Shown: piece after piece, positions 24,701 to 37,375 of the stretch
Position numbering within the stretch: position 1 is the first letter of the stretch
How the letters are laid out: every line of letters begins with the position of its first letter
From: Dioscorea cayenensis subsp. rotundata
Taxonomy: Eukaryota; Streptophyta; Magnoliopsida; Dioscoreales; Dioscoreaceae
Length of the DNA stretch: 64,000 nt
Assembly: GCF_009730915.1 (NCBI RefSeq)
Contig: NC_052478.1
Coordinates: forward strand, 21,990,387 to 22,054,386
Direction of reading: 5' to 3'
Position numbers and translations under genes: made by a program
Notes under the pieces: generated by a model
What the model saw: the letters and a program-made list of their open reading frames with translations, nothing else
Database searches by the model: none
Told to the model about the DNA's origin: nothing

Positions 24701-27700
24701 AAAAATATTGGAATGTTGCAAAATTTCCAAGGATGTAATGTGGAGTCCTAAATTGTCAAATGATTGATTCAAACAATCTGGTAATCCAGATTGGTGGAGT
24801 TTCAAGATTCATATGTGACATAAATTTTAGCAACACATTAAACAAATTTTTTTGTCCAACATGAAAAAACATACATGATCGGAATCCTAGTCCACTTCTT
24901 ATCCATATTAGTAAGGACAACCTGGTTTCTAGAAACCTCATCGTCTAAATTGTTCTTTATCTCAAATTGATCTCCTATTAAATTTAAATTAGTTCTGTAT
25001 ATGAAACAAAGGTAGAAGGATTCAATGAAACGGTGACCCCGCATTAGATTTTATTCCCTTAAATCAGATGTTGCCACATCAGAAGTTTTTCTCTCAATTT
25101 TTCTTTATCATATAAACCCATAAACAGTAAGCATGAAACCCCTTCCCTTTTCCTTTTCCTTAAACCCTTAATTGTAAATTGGGGGAAGAGGTTGGGGTTT
25201 ACGGTTTAGGGCTTGGAGTTTAGGATTAGTGTTTAGGTTTTTAGAATTTTGGGTATAGTATTTGGGTTTAAGATTTTAAGGCTTTAGATAGGGTTTATAA
25301 TGATTTATAATTTTTAGAATTTAGGGATTTACATGGTTTGAATTTAAAATTTATGGAAAAAAAGAATTACATGGATGATTACATGGATGCCAAGTTGGCA
25401 TCCCCGGTGTGAAAACTTATGACGTGGCAATCTCTAATTGAAGAAGGATAAAATTTGGTGTGTGTCAACCTTTCATACAATCCTTCTCCTTTTTTTGAAA
25501 CAAAGTTGAAGCAAGATAACGTGTTCAAATTTAAAATAATACATAGAATATCTAAAGATTATTTTAAGATTCTAACTTTGACTGAGATCTTAACAAATAA
25601 AATATTTTTTTTTTTCCAACTTTCCCGGAAAGAATGGAAACACTTCAAACTTACCTCTATCTTTTACAATGGAGAAATTTAACTATGGATCATATTAGAG
25701 TATATATTATTTAATTTAACATATTTTCTAGATGATGCTAAAATGACCTATCACAACATGAAACAAAACTTAATTAGAAAATCATTTTAAATATTTGCTC
25801 AAATTTCAAAGGATGATTGAATAGTTATTTGTAATTTTTTGAAGTTACTAAATTTGAGATGCTGGACTAAACCAACCATCCACAATTCAAAAAGTTGAAT
25901 GCATAAGAGATGATAGCCCGATACCGTCTAGGAAATTGAGGAATGAATTGACTAAATTTATATTAAAAAAATAATTTGGTGTTAGGTATTGTTGTTCTTA
26001 TTTTAATTCAAGTATTTTTTTTATCCTTAAGCATGAGATTAGCTTCAACATGAATATGATATGACGTATCTTGATACTTTAATGGGGGAGTGTTTGTTTC
26101 ACGGACTTGGAGGATGAAATATGACTTCATCACTTCCTCCACTGTCCACCTTGAAAAATGAGTGATGTGAATATACAAATTAGAAATAATCGGTTTCAAG
26201 TTTTATATTTGTTCAACCAAATATCTCATATTTACATTTACAACACTCTTTAAGACAGGCTCCTATATGAACCCATTAAATTAATCTTAAATTCCTTGTG
26301 ATGACATTCCCATATTCCTAAGAATCCTACTCTATAAATAAATATTGAAACCCCATTACCAAATGGGCCTAATGAGAATTTATAATTTTCAGAATATAAC
26401 TAGCATTTTTCAGTGAAGAAAACCATCATGTATATCTTTCTACATTCCTCAGAAACCAGGAAAACTACAGGATTGTAACCTTATTGAGCTTTATTTATTA
26501 ATTGCACCGGCTTACTTTTCCCAATAGTTTGCCAGATTTTGCACATGTATTTACAGAGAAAAAAAAAAGAAAAAATTACATATGCAAGTTATATACTGGG
26601 CTATATAAACAAGAGTATCCCCAAAAATCTTCCCTGATGTCAAATTGGCCTCTAAATTCTTTATGATTGCAAACACCCGTATGAAGTATTTTAAACACTT
26701 TAACTAGCTTGCACTAGTTCCCTGCAGTTAACTACACATGAGTCATATGGCATACTAAGGAATAATCTCATGAGATTGGACAATTTTTTCTTCGCCCTTA
26801 CAATACCAAGTAACCAAACTAAGCGGTAAGGCAAACTGAGACGCTTTCAAGTATGTTTTGTCAACTTAGTTAAGGACATCCCAATATGTGAAGAAAAGGA
26901 GTCCAGTTATGGGCATAATTGGTAGTGAATTCAGAAAGTAATTCACAAATAATTCTAGATAAAAATTTATGCTGTGCAAGATTGATAATGACAAGTTCAC
27001 CTGGTGCTTGCAAGATAAGGGACCTATTCAGACAATAGTAGGTACAAATAACAAACAATAAACAGAAAGAAGTCACTGTAAATTTACCAACCATAACCCG
27101 ATAAGGATGATTGCTTTTGTGTGGGGTGACTTCAGCACCCACTGAGAAGCACTCCACGCAAAGATCGAAGTCTGGGCATTTTGTGCACTTTATACGGATC
27201 TTCCCTGATATGTCTTTATTGCAATAATTGCAATGATACAAAGCCTTTTTCCCTTCATTAGGTCCTGTACCTCCTACCAACAACATAATGGAATACAAAG
27301 TTAAAGAAATCCAACCATTCCCAAAACTAAAACAATACAATTTTTTTGTCAGCGCACACAATAATAATAACATTAACATTATTAACAACAACAACAACAA
27401 TTATTAAAAAAAAAAAATAGTCCAAGGAAAGCAATAATTACAACACAATTACAAATGTGTTGGCCTTCTAATAAGTAAATATCTTTTCAGTCATCAAATG
27501 TGAAACAATGGCATAAATAAGAGAAGCTCATAGTAAAAATTCTTATGGGATATCAGCTTTGCAAGATAAATTAACTTAAAATCATAAATCTCAATTAAAA
27601 AATTTAGGAATTTCCCATAATTAACTAATCTGTCGGCCACAATAAAATTACACGCTGTTCACTTATATTGTTCTAACCACATAGTGTTTCTCTTGCAAAT

Positions 27701-28997
27701 CAACGTCTCAGCCTGGATGACGAGCATAATAAATCCATCATTAGAAGAAAACGCACAATAGTTAATAATCTATTCATAGTGATAACAAACTCAAAATTTT
27801 GCTAACAAAGTTCAGTTCTCAAACAAAAATAAATAAATAAATAGTCTGTGCTCCAAAAAAACACTACATCTGCTCCTAGCTGTTTACTTTGTTAACGTAT
27901 TTTGTTCAATATGAACTCATGATAACAGACCTGCAACCATAGGTTCTGTTGCTTCACCAGTTGAAGTAGCTCTTCTTCTCTTGGATCTGCAAAAGTAGAA
28001 TATGACAAATTTTAAACAAAACTGGACAATGGTAATACATTAATAGCTATAGAGACCGATGGCTCTTAGGAACTTAAAAACTTATTAAAAAAAAAAAGTT
28101 AACCTCATGTTTAATAAGTATGAAGTGCTTTGAAACAAAAGACACTAATAATACGACGTAAATAAATAAATAAGTAAAAATTCCACCCTTATTTTTTTTT
28201 CTTCCTTTTTTCTTCTTTCTATTTTTGTTTATGTATTTATTTATTTATATATTTATTTGAGAAAAAAATTAATGCTAAAAGAGCTTTCTCTCACTCCTAA
28301 TGCTCCAAAAAGACAAAATTATATGGGGTCAAAAACTCTTTATAAAACACTTGCCTATGGTCAAGAAGCAACTATTCAAAAATAAAGCCAAGACACACTC
28401 TTAAACTAACATAGTTTGTTCTCAGTTATATACCTATTCATCATCAATTTTAAGTAGAGAACTTTCATCCTAACGTCTACTTTTGCTCCATTATTCAAAA
28501 TAAACACGACACTCCCCATACAAATATTTTCTAGATAAATCTCTCAGCTTTAAAACTTGAAAGAACAGTTCAACACTGAAACTATAATCTTGATATCATT
28601 TTGGCAGAAGGAAATCAAGAACAATGACAAAAAAAAAATACCCAAGCAAAAGAAAGCAATTTCGACTCCACATCTGATTCACCACACCGCAAGACACCAC
28701 AACTAAGAAGTGAAAAACAAATAAATTCCAAGAAAAATCGGACAAAAAGTAATCCCAAAAATCCTATAATAAAGAAAGGGTAAGTAAGGGCTGGAGAAAT
28801 TCAAAGCCGCTGTTTGGAGAATATATATATTTAGCGAATTGAGAGAAACACTGGCCCCAATATAAACTCTGTCGCGGCATCGAAACCACAGAGAATGTCC
28901 AAGAAACGAAGAATTGAAGAGGGTGAGGGGGGAGAGATGCAGACCTTTGAGTGGCATCGTCGTCGGTGGAGTTGGGGACTCCGCGAGAGCGACCCAT
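18758..28997 (-). CDS. ADA2: transcriptional adaptor ADA2, 576 aa, 13 exons
   Basis: Subunit of SAGA-type histone acetyltransferase complexes. It binds GCN5 and stimulates nucleosome acetylation in the nucleus. Exons in transcript order: 28997-28945, 27986-27931, 27273-27092, 24434-24369, 24243-24118, 24039-23964, 22500-22437, 22350-22292, 22135-22070, 21302-21080, 20596-20386, 19708-19367, 18964-18758. Phases are continuous (1731 nt with the stop). Domains: a ZZ zinc finger with C51, C54, C66, C69, C75, C78, H88 and H92; a SANT/Myb-like domain at about 98-155 (PDWNADEEILLLEGIEMYG, then WTEVAEHVGTK); the ADA2 central region (SLAEMEFKENDSEADRELK, then LDERKRRKDFILERNLLYP); and a C-terminal SWIRM domain (about 490-576, with LKKSDAHHLFKVDPSKVDR). 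The length is close to plant ADA2 proteins. Intron 3 is 2.7 kb and intron 6 is 1.5 kb; both contain repeats listed separately. The donor of exon 5 (CCG/GTGCTA) is weak. Confidence 0.95.
22925..23465. repeat. 136-bp minisatellite, about four units, in ADA2 intron 6
   Basis: The block CATATGGAGTTTCACAAGTA recurs at about 22959, 23094, 23230 and 23366, so the period is 135-136 bp. Each unit also carries GCTAATTACCAAAACTTTCA, a CATGTATCAAACCAAAATGG stretch, TTAACTTATTTTTCAAATTA and CATACATGGACGCCATAGAG. Identity between units is very high, so this is a young expansion. Confidence 0.93.
25140..25345. repeat. degenerate telomere-like repeat tract in ADA2 intron 3
   Basis: Many near-copies of the plant telomere unit TTTAGGG/AAACCCT are seen: TTAAACCCTTAA, GGTTTACGGTTTAGGGC, GGAGTTTAGGATTAG, TGTTTAGGTTTTTAG, TTGGGTTTAAG, AGATAGGGTTTATAA and GAATTTAGGGATT. 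There is no uninterrupted array. This may be an old interstitial telomeric tract or only a compositional drift. Confidence 0.5.
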
Positions 28998-29958
28998 CGC
29001 CGCGAATGGAGCCGGATATCCGAAACCCTAGATCAACTTTAGGTCTCCGAGGTCGGGAGGTGAAGGTGATTTTGAGTCATCAGCCGTGCGTGTATGTGTA
29101 TGACGTGTCCTAATGTGAGGCACCTTTATTTATACTCTCCACTTCTCACATACCACATCCATGATCCATCACAAAGATGGATAAATCTCTAATAAATACA
29201 ATAAATAAGTTTCTTGTTTTATTGGATAAATATCTAAACAAAATAAGTGATTTTGTTTTATAGTATTTTTAATGTGATGATTAGTGTAGTGAGAACCTAA
29301 AAAATCCATAAATTAAAATATATATATAGGAGAAAGGGAATATATATATTTATTTGACGAATGTAAACAAATCATAAAAAACAGACATAACGTGTAATAC
29401 TTGTAAACTTAACAATACATTGATTCAATGCTAAAAAATTAAAAGGTCATAAGCACTATTTATATTATTTTAAATTCAAAAATTTTCAATTAATTTATAT
29501 CAGAAAATCTTATCTTGAAGCAATCTCTTCAATTGACAGAGGCTATTAACATTACATCCACACTCCAATGATTTTTTGTTTGATTTGTGTTTGACACTAT
29601 TAGGTCTAAAACATTCTTCATTAATTTTTCTCTCTGCTTATCTCTCTTTTTTATCTTTAGTGAATAATGACAATCCTACATGATAATTTGGTGCATTTGG
29701 ATAGAAATATATAAACCATGTGCCTTTGAACACATTTCTCCAACTTCATGATAATAACATTGTGAATCATACATTAGTGAATTGATTTGTTAAGAGAAGT
29801 GTACAAGAGTGAGCCTCCACTAATTAAGCATGACCCCAGGTTCTTCATCAATAGTTTGTGCCATGACTTTAGTCATATAAATCGTCCTTTTTATGTTATT
29901 ATTGTCTTTAGCTTTATTTTGTGTTGAATGTAGAATGTAGTTTATTAATAATTTTAAA

Positions 29959-30002
<44 letters not shown>

Positions 30003-30304
30003 GAGATGTAATTAATCGATGAACAGTGAAAGATAATTTACAGTGTTTGAGAATGCATATAATATTCATAATTAATTAAAGAGGCAAACTATAAATTCCT
30101 CATCAAGAAACATGATTTTGTCCATTGTTCAAGAAATACAAGTAGAAACACCACACTCTGTTATCATCAAGTCAACACAAGATAATAACACCCAAGTATG
30201 ATGACTTGTTGCAAGGAAAAGTAAACCACCAAAGTATACATCATTGCACAACTAATAAATAGAATTGGATGGAGAGAGATATGGCCCCCTAGAGATCTCC
30301 TCAA
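28998..30304. other. ADA2 upstream region and spacer
   Basis: The ADA2 promoter and leader run upward from 28998. The rest is AT-rich spacer with an (AC)n(AT)n microsatellite. From about 30250 it is 3' UTR of the X8 gene. No other gene is seen. Confidence 0.5.
29960..30002. repeat. (AC)n(AT)n microsatellite
   Basis: Fourteen or so AC units run directly into an AT run, read from the sequence, in the spacer between ADA2 and the X8 gene. Confidence 0.95.
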
Positions 30305-30935
30305 TCAAGGAAGTGTCTCATACTTGCATGATCCATGACCTGCAATATTCCAACATGATGAATATATAATTGCCATCAATCCATGCATGCATATATATAA
30401 GTCAGTGATCAAACATATAAATATCTTATATATTTATACATACTTGGATCAAGATCAGTGACCATTGCAGCAGCATCAAAGTAGCATGAGCCACCTTGGT
30501 GCTTGTATTTTTGCCAGTAGCTGTTGAAGGCATAGGAGGCATGGTCCTTGAGAGTGTTGGGAACAAAGCACTCTTTGTTCTTCTGGATCATTTTGCAATC
30601 AGCTCCACCAAATCCACAAGCCCAGTCAAGTGCCTTTTGCAGCACATCATCCGGTGTTTGTTCATCAGCCACACACCAATGCTTCTCTTCATTCGCCGCA
30701 TCTGTCCACACATGCATGCACACATCCAACTATTTATGATCCCTCATAATAATAATTTTTTTTTTTTTACAACATTATATATACATAATATCTAATTAAT
30801 AAAAAGATCTGATAATGGATAATTAATAACAAAATGACAGAGCTTAACTTGATTACCTGATCTTGTTGTAATTAGCAAACAGAGTAGCAGCAGGTAGAAC
30901 AATAGTGGTAGTATCTTTGCAGAAAGGTTGGTCAT
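30305..30935 (-). CDS. small secreted X8 (CBM43) domain protein, Ole e 10-like, 123 aa
   Basis: A single X8/CBM43 module protein. The family binds beta-1,3-glucan (callose) in the cell wall, and the closest layout I know is the olive pollen protein Ole e 10, also 123 residues. Exons: 30935-30857, 30701-30444 and 30339-30305, all GT-AG and in phase. Residues 1 to about 25 form a signal peptide (ILPLLFYLLLLCLLI). The mature part has the six X8 cysteines at 36, 55, 62, 71, 99 and 117, the HWCVADEQTPDDVLQKALDWAC opening in parts, and the FNSYWQK and DPSHGSCKY motifs. There is no hydrophobic tail for a GPI anchor and no attached glucanase domain, so a free secreted protein is likely. A TATA box sits just upstream. 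Tissue of expression cannot be read from the DNA. Confidence 0.93.
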
Positions 30936-31010
30936 TGATGCTTTGATTAATAATATCTGGTTCTTCCTTCTAGCTAGCTGTTGCTCCTGGTTGAGATGTA
31001 GAAGATTGAC

Positions 31011-31018
31011 TTATATAT
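31011..31018 (-). promoter_or_regulatory. TATA box of the X8 gene
   Basis: On the minus strand, CATATATAAG lies about 80 bases before the start codon at 30935. The spacing suits a short leader. No competing TATA lies closer. Confidence 0.6.
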
Positions 31019-32657
31019 GCAATCAGATTCAGAAGAGAAGGCTACTGGTTCCGGGCCACCGCTAAAAGAAAGAAACCTCCAACTTTTTTCAAAGTAAGTC
31101 CAATTGATGTTTGATTCTTTACTTGATGCTGAAAGCAAACAACCACTTGACTTTCCATGCTGTTCCTTGGGGCAGACAAAGAGCTAGTGTATACTCTCAA
31201 ATAGAGATCACACTTAACTTATCATGGAATGGATCCCAAGGGAATCCAAATCTTGGTGGCCTTTCCTTTTCTCATTTAAGCTCCTTTAATCCTTTAATGA
31301 TTCTTATGGAAATTTCTAGTTGTGGAGTTCACCACTTTCATTTTCAAATAAAGCATAGGTTTGGAAGTAAAGACACTTACCAGCTATCTTATTCAATGAA
31401 CCAACAAATCAAGCCTCTTGATGAAGAAAGCTAAATCATTCATTCATTCTCTCTCTGTAAATTTAACTGATATTATTATTATGTTTTCCTTTTTTCTAGA
31501 TTCGCTTCGATGTTACCACCTCACATTTTTTTTTTTCTGGAAAAGCAGCTGGCCTGGATTGAGTATTTTTGAAGCCAAATCCAGATGACATATAAAAAAC
31601 AAATACCATATTATGGGCAGCAGTTCATGGTATATTTTGGTTTTGTTCTCAAATGCCACATGATGTTTTGCCCTGCAGAGAAAGCAACCGTGTCATGTTA
31701 TAAAGGAAGATTAGACTCAGAGCAGGAAAGCAGTTATGATGAGTTCTCCACTCCAGCAACTAACTAAGCTGTAGTGGAAGAAAGCATGCAGCAACTAGGA
31801 AATAATTATTATTGAGAAGAGGATGGGTCCAACACATTACTACTATTGCTTACCACAAGCGTTTGGTCTTTCTGTGTTCAGTTATAGTGGTTCCATAATC
31901 CATAAACATGCTGTTCAGTGTTTCATTATTGCCGTTTGTTGTTTAGGAGCTTGGGCTTGCTGTCAATGAGAACATCCAAAAGACTTTATAAGGAAAAGTT
32001 GATGGGTGAGTGCCGGCTATCCCAGTGTCATGATATCAACATCTAAGAACATACGATCAACAACACAATGATACTGTAGTTATGAGGAATAAGAAGCAGT
32101 CCCAGACAAACTGATCAATAATTAAAGAGTGGCTGCAAAAAATGAAAGAGGGGGAAAAAAAAAAGGGAAAGATACAACAATGACAATATCACATAACCAT
32201 GATAATTATTTGATTTACATTTCCTCATCCACAAGAAATTAACTGACAGGACAGGACCTCCATTTCTATCTAACATCCCATCATAAGCTGCGAGAATTAC
32301 AAGCAAAGGACTGCTTAGATACAAACCAATCTCTCAGAGAACTCTTTGCTTTTCATTAGCGGAGAAAACTAACAAATTGAACTTTCTTGTATCACTTTGT
32401 TCGACAAAATTTCCAGCATCTACTCTTAACTGCAAGCAATGAAAGGCTGCCTTTAATCCATCTTCAAAGAACTGTGTAAGCCAGAACTACTGACAAGCAG
32501 AGAAACAGGTGACCAATCACAAGATCATAAATGACACCACCAAAGATTTCAAAATCAGTCAACTAAAAAAGCAAGATTGCTTGATGGCTTCACCATGTAT
32601 TGACAATGATAAATATAGCACACACCAACACAACACTTAATCCAAACTTGGTTAAGT
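31019..32657. other. spacer between the X8 gene and VPS11
   Basis: X8 promoter region up to about 31500, then spacer, then the likely VPS11 3' UTR (from about 32100 to 32657). No open frame with a recognisable domain was seen on either strand. Confidence 0.45.
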
Positions 32658-35600
32658 TCAACTATCGCCAGACTGGAGGACCTCTGGGGGCTTAATAGCA
32701 GTTTTGCTCAATATGCCCTTGCCAAAATATTCAGCAATCACAGAGAAACCATCCTTTGAGTTTTTTACTTGCTGAAAAAATAGTTCATGATCTTTTGCAT
32801 TTTGCTCCAAGTTCCGTTTGGTTTCTAGAACAGACCGGATCTCTGGTGCACATTCTGGGCATTCCTTCTCATTGTCACCAAGGCAGCGAAGGTGAAACGA
32901 ATGCATGCACATGAAATGGACAGCAGGTAGATCGAGAGTGAATGTGCAAGCTGTGCACTTGCTAAGCTGAAAGATTCTAGCATTAGTCCTGAGATCCTGA
33001 ATTTCCTTCTTCATTAAAGCAGTCTCGTCCTGCACGGCCAGGTATAGAATGAGATAGATGAAAATAGCAACACTGTTTCATGTCATACAAATATTGCAAA
33101 CACATGGTTTAGCAAAATTAACATTGAAATGTGTCCTGAAAGGGTTATAGCTTCTTGTTTTGCAAATATCCCTTGTGAGCAGATGATGGCAACATCCTGA
33201 CATTTCTAAGACATGAACTGACCATTATCAGACATAACCCCTAGAAGTACCAAAGCTATGTTTTTAAATCTTTGTTCCATGAATAAGAACTTTTGTATTG
33301 CATGTGTTTTTAAGCGGATGAACGAAAGGTTGCTGCTTCCGTTGAGTATAGAACTCGTAACAGCTTACCTTTAAAATTTATGTATCACTTTCGCAAATTT
33401 AAACTGCAATTTTCTGGTGTTTCCCCTAAAAACCTACCTATAATAACTACTGAAGATACATTTCTTTTTCCAAAAACTCATTAGTGTACCTACTCTATTA
33501 CTAGTGTTCTGGTTGACAAGCGGTTGAAGCAGTAAACCAAGAAAACATAGTAATTGGCAATGATCTCATAAAACTAACCTGGTACTTCTCGATAGCCTTG
33601 CGGTCATCTTCAATAAGCTTTGATTCTTCTTCAAGTTTTCGAGCAATGTAATCCTTAACCACAGAGAGTGTCAAGCAGGGATTCTTGGCTAGCGTCTGAA
33701 GAACAATAATCGGAGGCAGTATATCATCCCTTTCAATGTAAGTCAAGACCTCTCTTACTTCTTTGGAGCAATCCTCTCCAAGTTCACCAAAGTACTTCAA
33801 AAGGTCACCCCAAAGAGATGGGTCCCCACCCTGGGTTGAGTCACCCAGCTTTCTGCAGCAAGCTATTAATCCTTCATGGTCATGAACCTGCATATAGCAG
33901 GCAATCACTTCTTTGTAAAGTTTCATCTTCTCATACAAAAACAATAAGCCATCTTTAAATGCATTCATTTCACAAAGAATAACAGCTAAATCAACATCAT
34001 ATAGAGGATACTCCATTTCAGATGTCCATGCACTCTTCAGCAAAGCCAGTCCTTTTTTAAATCTTTCCAGGCGATCCTTATCTTTCTTAACATCCTTAAT
34101 GTCAACAGTTGACTTGCCCTTGCTCTCTGCTGAAGAACCATTAGCCAAATATTTTGTACTTCTCACACTTTTGTCACAATCATCACCACCATTTTCTTGT
34201 GAAATCGATGGAAATGTCAAGGTACTTGAAAGGTATAGCTCCAACAGGGTGTTGTGAATTTCTGCTTGAGCAGGTGAATCTTTAACCTTGGCAGTATACT
34301 TTTCCAGAAAATCCATGAGAGATTGCGGGCTATGAACAAAAATGTTGATAAAATCAACAGGGGATGGCAGCAAACTCATGTGCACACCATTGGAGACCCT
34401 CCTCTTTCTTGATTCCTCGTTCTCAGTGCAAAGCCTCATTAGTATATTAATAGTTTCAACTGGCCTATGTTCTACAAGGATTTTACCATACTCTTTCACA
34501 GTGACACCAGCTTGGTTGGGTTCAAGGCTAGAGATATATTCCAGTGCTTCCTGGTATCTACCCAGGTCTTCAAGTAATATCTTCAAATACCATTCATGCC
34601 GTTCAGCTTTCTTTGCAACATACATTGCATGCTCATGATACCCAGCTGTCCGACAAACTCTTATGGCAGTTTCAACATCAAACTTGTGGTCACCAACACT
34701 ATCATCACCTTTAATGAACTTATTGAGTTTTTCTACATCCTTCAGTTTTGTATAGCAGTTCAAAAGAAGAGTTGTGTGATCTTTAGAAGCCAGCCCTCTT
34801 TCATGCAATTTCTCCAAGTAATTAGTAAGATTGTAGATACGTTGTGCATCCAAAAACTTCTGAATCACATATGATGGTTCAAGATGGCCAATAGTGTGGA
34901 TATATTGAGACATTGCCTCATCATAATCTAGTTTCCCATATAAATGATCACCGTATTTCCGAAGTACTTCAGCGGTGGCTGCAGCATCAGCTTGTTGACT
35001 CTGAACTAGATTGATTGCCACTGTATACAGATTCTTTTTAAACAGCATATCCAATTTACTCTCCATATCCTTTTCGCCGATGCACAAGATCTTTTTGTCA
35101 TTCATTATAAAAATTATATAGCCCCACTCACAAAGCATATGTGAAACTTCTCCAAGCACCATACTGTGAGCAATCAAACGGTTTTTCAAATCATAAACAT
35201 TGAAGGTGTTTTTGTTGCTCCTCTGATCTGCAATAACACATAATAAATACCCACGAAACCAACCCAAGAATTTCTTCTCGCCTTCAAATGCCCAGCAAGG
35301 ACCTCTTCCATCAACTTCATAGAAGTATACAGCTTCAGGACGACCAAGTATTAGATCCTGGTTGAAGTACCAAAATACAGATTCAACACAAATAAGCTGT
35401 AGTAAAAGAAGAAATTGAAACACAAGTAATTCACATACCAGACGATCACTCATAATAACAGCTTTCGTGTCACATCCTATTTGGTCTAGAGTCTGCCTCT
35501 TAGGTGGTTGATCATGCAAATTGAACAGACTTACAGAAGTAGGAGTGACAGCAAACAGTTGAAGTGCTCTCCCTTCAACCCGGAAACCTAGCCCATTGAT

Positions 35601-36991
35601 TGAAGAAAGGCTATTGTCCGAAGAAACCTCCACCTGCAGCGTGAAGCGACTGATACGCTCACGTGCAATATCACCCTTGATGCAATAAATTGAACCATTT
35701 TCCAGACCAATGGCAATCAGTAATATTGGAGGAGCTTCCTCTAGAACTAAAAATGATGCTATCTGTGAACATTGAAGTTCCATAACCCATTAGAGATAAA
35801 TTATCTGCAGTCCCATAACAAAACATGTGTAATTATTGCTCATGAGGCAGATTGATAAAATTTAATAGACTATACCTTTGATTCAGGAAATTGGTTTGTG
35901 AATATACGCAAGATCTGGAGACAAACAGGACTTGTCATGCTAGAACCCTCAGGCTCCATCTTATCAAGGTCAAAAACTTTTAAGCAGATGGAAGATAGCT
36001 GGGGAGATGTCTGCTCTTCCTCTCCAACAGTAACAAGGTAATTGCGTTGCTAATTTAACGAGAAAAGAAAGAGAATGTAACATGAGGTGAAAAGTGAGTT
36101 TAGCTTAGAAAATAAAATTCAATCTTTCTCATTAAATCAATATGAACTGCAATATGCGAATGTTAATCAGATGGCAAGTGCAATGAACTAGCTAAAATGA
36201 GGAGATGAATCATGTCTATCAGAAAAACTTTTATTGGTGCACAGATGCATCCTCATAATGTATTATAGAGGAAAACTCATAGTGATTAATAACTCAAAAG
36301 AAACTTTGAGCTAAGATGCAATCTTTCTTTTCCCATAAGAAGATGTTGTCAACGGCCATGCCTCAGGTCATGGATAAAAGGTTTCCCCTTTTCATTCATG
36401 CAATAACGATGTCAACAATAGGGCTTTGCTTGGCCCTATTTAGCAACTAATGTTGGATGAAAATGATAAAGATGACATAAAATAATGGTAAAGGTTTGCC
36501 CTTTCGTTCATGCCTAATATGATTTTTCTACAATTTTGATCATCCTAGAAACAATCTTTTCCCTTCCGAACAAAAATTATAAAAAGAATGAGAAAAAAAT
36601 AATCTTGGCATGTACAATCCTAATGCAGGAGAAACACGAAGCATACAGTTGAGTTAGATCCAGAAAAACAAAACAAATTCACACAAAGCAGACAACTTGG
36701 ACTCTGAAAAGAAAAGGGAAAAAATAAAAAATAAAAACATCAAGATCCAAGGTAGAGGCGGGGATATACCTTGAGCTGCTGGAGAAAGAGGACGGAGGCA
36801 GCGTGGGCCTGGAAACCATAGAGGAGCTTGAACCCCCGATCGATGAGGCTGACAGTACCGTCACCACATCCGACGGCGATCCTACCCCTTCCGCTAGAGC
36901 AGCACTGGATGGTTCCAGTGATCTCGGCGGAGATGGAACTCTTGCCACCGGATTTCTCCTCGAAGAACTCGAACTTCCTCCATTGATACAT
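32658..36991 (-). CDS. VPS11: vacuolar protein sorting protein VPS11, 956 aa, five exons
   Basis: Core subunit of the HOPS and CORVET tethering complexes, needed for endosome-vacuole and vacuole-vacuole fusion at the tonoplast. Exons in transcript order: 36991-36770, 36049-35876, 35762-35439, 35357-33579 and 33029-32658. Every exon is a whole number of codons (74, 58, 108, 593 and 123 plus stop). The N-terminal about 330 residues suit a beta-propeller (IAVGCGDGTVSLIDRG, SIYCIKGD). An alpha-solenoid/clathrin-repeat region follows (YGKLDYDEAMSQYIHTIG, ADAAATAEVLRKYGDHLYG). The C-terminus carries a C3H2C3 RING-H2 finger: C858, C861, C874, H876, H879, C882, C890 and C893. Arabidopsis VPS11 has about the same length. 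The frame is intact. Its promoter side is odd: a Mutator-like element begins only about 240 bp above the start codon. Confidence 0.96.
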
Positions 36992-37220
36992 CTCCGCGAA
37001 GGAGAGAGAAAGAGAAAAGAGAGCGAGAGGAGCAGAAGAAGGGTTCTTGATTGAAATTGAGAAAAAATTTTGCTTTAAAAATGCTAATAAAATAAAATAT
37101 TATTAACAAATCAAAGTTAATCTAAATTAAAATTCATTTCGAATTTTTTTTTTATGTAAGTAGCAATTAAAATTAAAATGTTATTGTGAAATAAAAGCTT
37201 AATTAATTATATTGTTGGAA

Positions 37221-37229
37221 TTCTATTTA
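37221..37229 (+). repeat. left target-site duplication of the MULE (TTCTATTTA)
   Basis: Nine bases, TTCTATTTA, identical to 46057-46065. Nine to eleven base pairs is the duplication length made by Mutator-like transposition. The flanking bases differ (A before and G after here; C before and T after on the right), so the match is exactly 9 bp. Confidence 0.8.
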
Positions 37230-37375
37230 GGTAAAATTACTGTTCATCACTTGTCATTTTCAAAACTTCCCAAAAACCCCCTCCAACTTTTGCACACTCC
37301 GGACAGCCCTCCGTTATATTTTGCATTCTCTTTAACCCCCCGCCGTTAAGTTGAAGTAGGTCCATAATATGAAAT

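Noticed and set aside
34342-34638. Plus-strand open frames within VPS11
   Set aside because: Shadows of the VPS11 coding strand.
33500-35783. One very long minus-strand open frame (760 codons) spanning the VPS11 body, starting MELQCSQIAS
   Set aside because: Its first codons precede a real acceptor and it runs through the in-frame 81-nt intron at 35358-35438, reading lipophilic non-conserved residues there. It also continues past the donor at 33578. The spliced model fits VPS11 better.
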